From Oscillospiraceae bacterium (lineage in GTDB: Bacteria; Bacillota_A; Clostridia; Oscillospirales; Ruminococcaceae): a stretch of 7,201 nt of DNA. The stretch lies in assembly GCA_018109965.1 (NCBI GenBank), contig JAGBFE010000066.1, forward strand, positions 1 through 7,201, in the 5' to 3' direction. Numbering within the stretch: position 1 is the stretch's first letter; every line of letters starts with the position of its first letter. This document shows positions 6,405 through 7,201 of this stretch, in pieces. The translations under genes and the position numbers were made by a program. The notes beneath the pieces are model-generated. The model was not told the origin of the DNA and ran no database searches. It saw only the letters and a program-made list of their open reading frames with translations.

Positions 6405-7201
6405 ATGAAAAACAAACTTTTCAGACTGATATCGCTCTCTGTTGTGCTTGCTTTAGCGGTAAGCATCTTTACGGCAGGAGTAAATGCCGAAACTGCACAG
6501 AGACAGTATGTTTATGACCCTGTATATCTGCTGACAGACAGCGAATATTCCGAACTCAACGCAATGGCAGCCGAAACAAGCGAAAAATACGGCTGTGCAG
6601 TACACTTTGTGGTTACCGATGACCCATCTGTAAACTATGACAATATCCAGCTTTATTCTGAAGATATGTACCTTGAATCCCCTGCCCTTGGCTATGGCGA
6701 GGGCAAGGACGGCGTAATGCTGGTACTTTGCACTGCTGACCGCTGCTACTGGCTGCTGGCCTATGGCGAAAAGGGCAACTATGCCTTTACCGACTATGCA
6801 AAGGATTGGATGAGCGAACATTTTGTGGACGAATTTGGCGATGATGACTGGTATGGCGGCTTTAAAGATTACATAACTGACTGCGACTATATCCTTGGCG
6901 AAGCTGCAAAAGGCACACCTGTGGATATTGACAATGATATAGGTGTGGAAGCCTACGGCTTTGCTCTTGTGGCAGGACTTATCATTGCACTTATCGTGTG
7001 TTCCGTTTTCAAGTCACAGATGAAGACCGCAAATATCGCCACAAGGGCCACAGATTATCTTGATAAAGCAAATGTGGATATATTGTTCCGCAATCAGCTG
7101 TTCAGATACTCCACAGTTACAAGAACAAAAATAGAAACCAACAATTCCTCCTCATCCGGTGGCGGCACAACGGTAAACAGCCGCGGCTTCTCCGGCAAAG
7201 G
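6405..7201 (+). CDS. ydjH: TPM-domain membrane protein (YdjH-like), 3' end outside window
   Basis: The frame runs open from ATG 6405 to the window end, 265 complete codons. AAAGGAGG (6390-6397) overlaps the stop of the preceding gene. Residues 1-28 form a signal peptide (LFRLISLSVVLALAVS, probable cleavage VNA-E). Residues about 36-168 are a TPM domain, the fold shared with YgcG and the thylakoid lumen 18.3 kDa protein: YDPVYLLTDSEYSELN, GYGEGKDGVMLVL, then DWYGGFKDYI. A single membrane helix (about 183-202) is followed by KSQMK, which predicts the TPM domain outside and the tail inside. The tail becomes Ser/Gly-rich (SSSSGGG, RGFSGKG), as is usual near the end of this family, so probably little is missing. 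TPM domains have been called phosphatases, but this is not established for this subgroup. In B. subtilis, YdjH partners YdjG. Confidence 0.88.
   Translation, partial: MKNKLFRLISLSVVLALAVSIFTAGVNAETAQRQYVYDPVYLLTDSEYSELNAMAAETSEKYGCAVHFVVTDDPSVNYDNIQLYSEDMYLESPALGYGEGKDGVMLVLCTADRCYWLLAYGEKGNYAFTDYAKDWMSEHFVDEFGDDDWYGGFKDYITDCDYILGEAAKGTPVDIDNDIGVEAYGFALVAGLIIALIVCSVFKSQMKTANIATRATDYLDKANVDILFRNQLFRYSTVTRTKIETNNSSSSGGGTTVNSRGFSGK

Noticed and set aside
6928..7082. Two TGTGGATAT sequences as further DnaA boxes (minus strand)
   Set aside because: Each differs from the consensus by one base, and both lie in coding sequence for Val-Asp-Ile, so codon use explains them.

Overview
The window looks like a chromosomal stretch of a low-to-mid GC Gram-positive anaerobe, most likely a clostridial gut bacterium (an Oscillospiraceae or Lachnospiraceae-type genome). 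The signs are strong AAGGAGG-type ribosome sites before nearly every gene, a Gram-positive style lipoprotein, and relatives of the Bacillus subtilis YdjG, YdjH and YdjI proteins. The taxon is an inference. All six genes plus the partial one read left to right, and nothing in the window points to a phage, plasmid, insertion sequence, CRISPR array or RNA gene.

Layout. Positions 1-530 hold the 3' end of a UshA/5'-nucleotidase-family gene, followed by a complete tandem paralogue (603-2069). Both appear cytoplasmic as far as visible. After a 66-base AT-rich gap comes a set of genes for a membrane-associated complex. First is an SPFH/band-7 protein with three C-terminal zinc ribbons, YdjI-like (2136-3503). 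Next is a DUF4428-type double zinc-ribbon protein (3629-4408), then a lipoprotein with an acidic linker and a conserved C-terminal domain of unknown function (4430-5197). A strong UUCG-capped intrinsic terminator follows (5202-5227). After it come a zinc-ribbon protein with one C-terminal membrane anchor, YdjG-like (5273-6391), and a secreted-then-anchored TPM-domain protein, YdjH-like, cut by the window end (6405-7201).

How the parts may work together. In B. subtilis, YdjG and YdjH form a membrane complex that recruits the SPFH protein YdjI, which links the phage-shock protein PspA to the membrane under envelope stress. This window has counterparts of all three, but in a different order (I before G-H). 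Two extra members sit between them, and no PspA is visible. I infer an expanded Ydj-type envelope-maintenance module with an outer-face lipoprotein. The nucleotidase pair upstream is probably a separate unit.

The most unusual non-coding piece is the 125-base gap before the DUF4428 gene. It holds a long imperfect hairpin (3551-3608) directly abutting a perfect DnaA-box consensus (3609-3617), which overlaps the start of the Shine-Dalgarno sequence.
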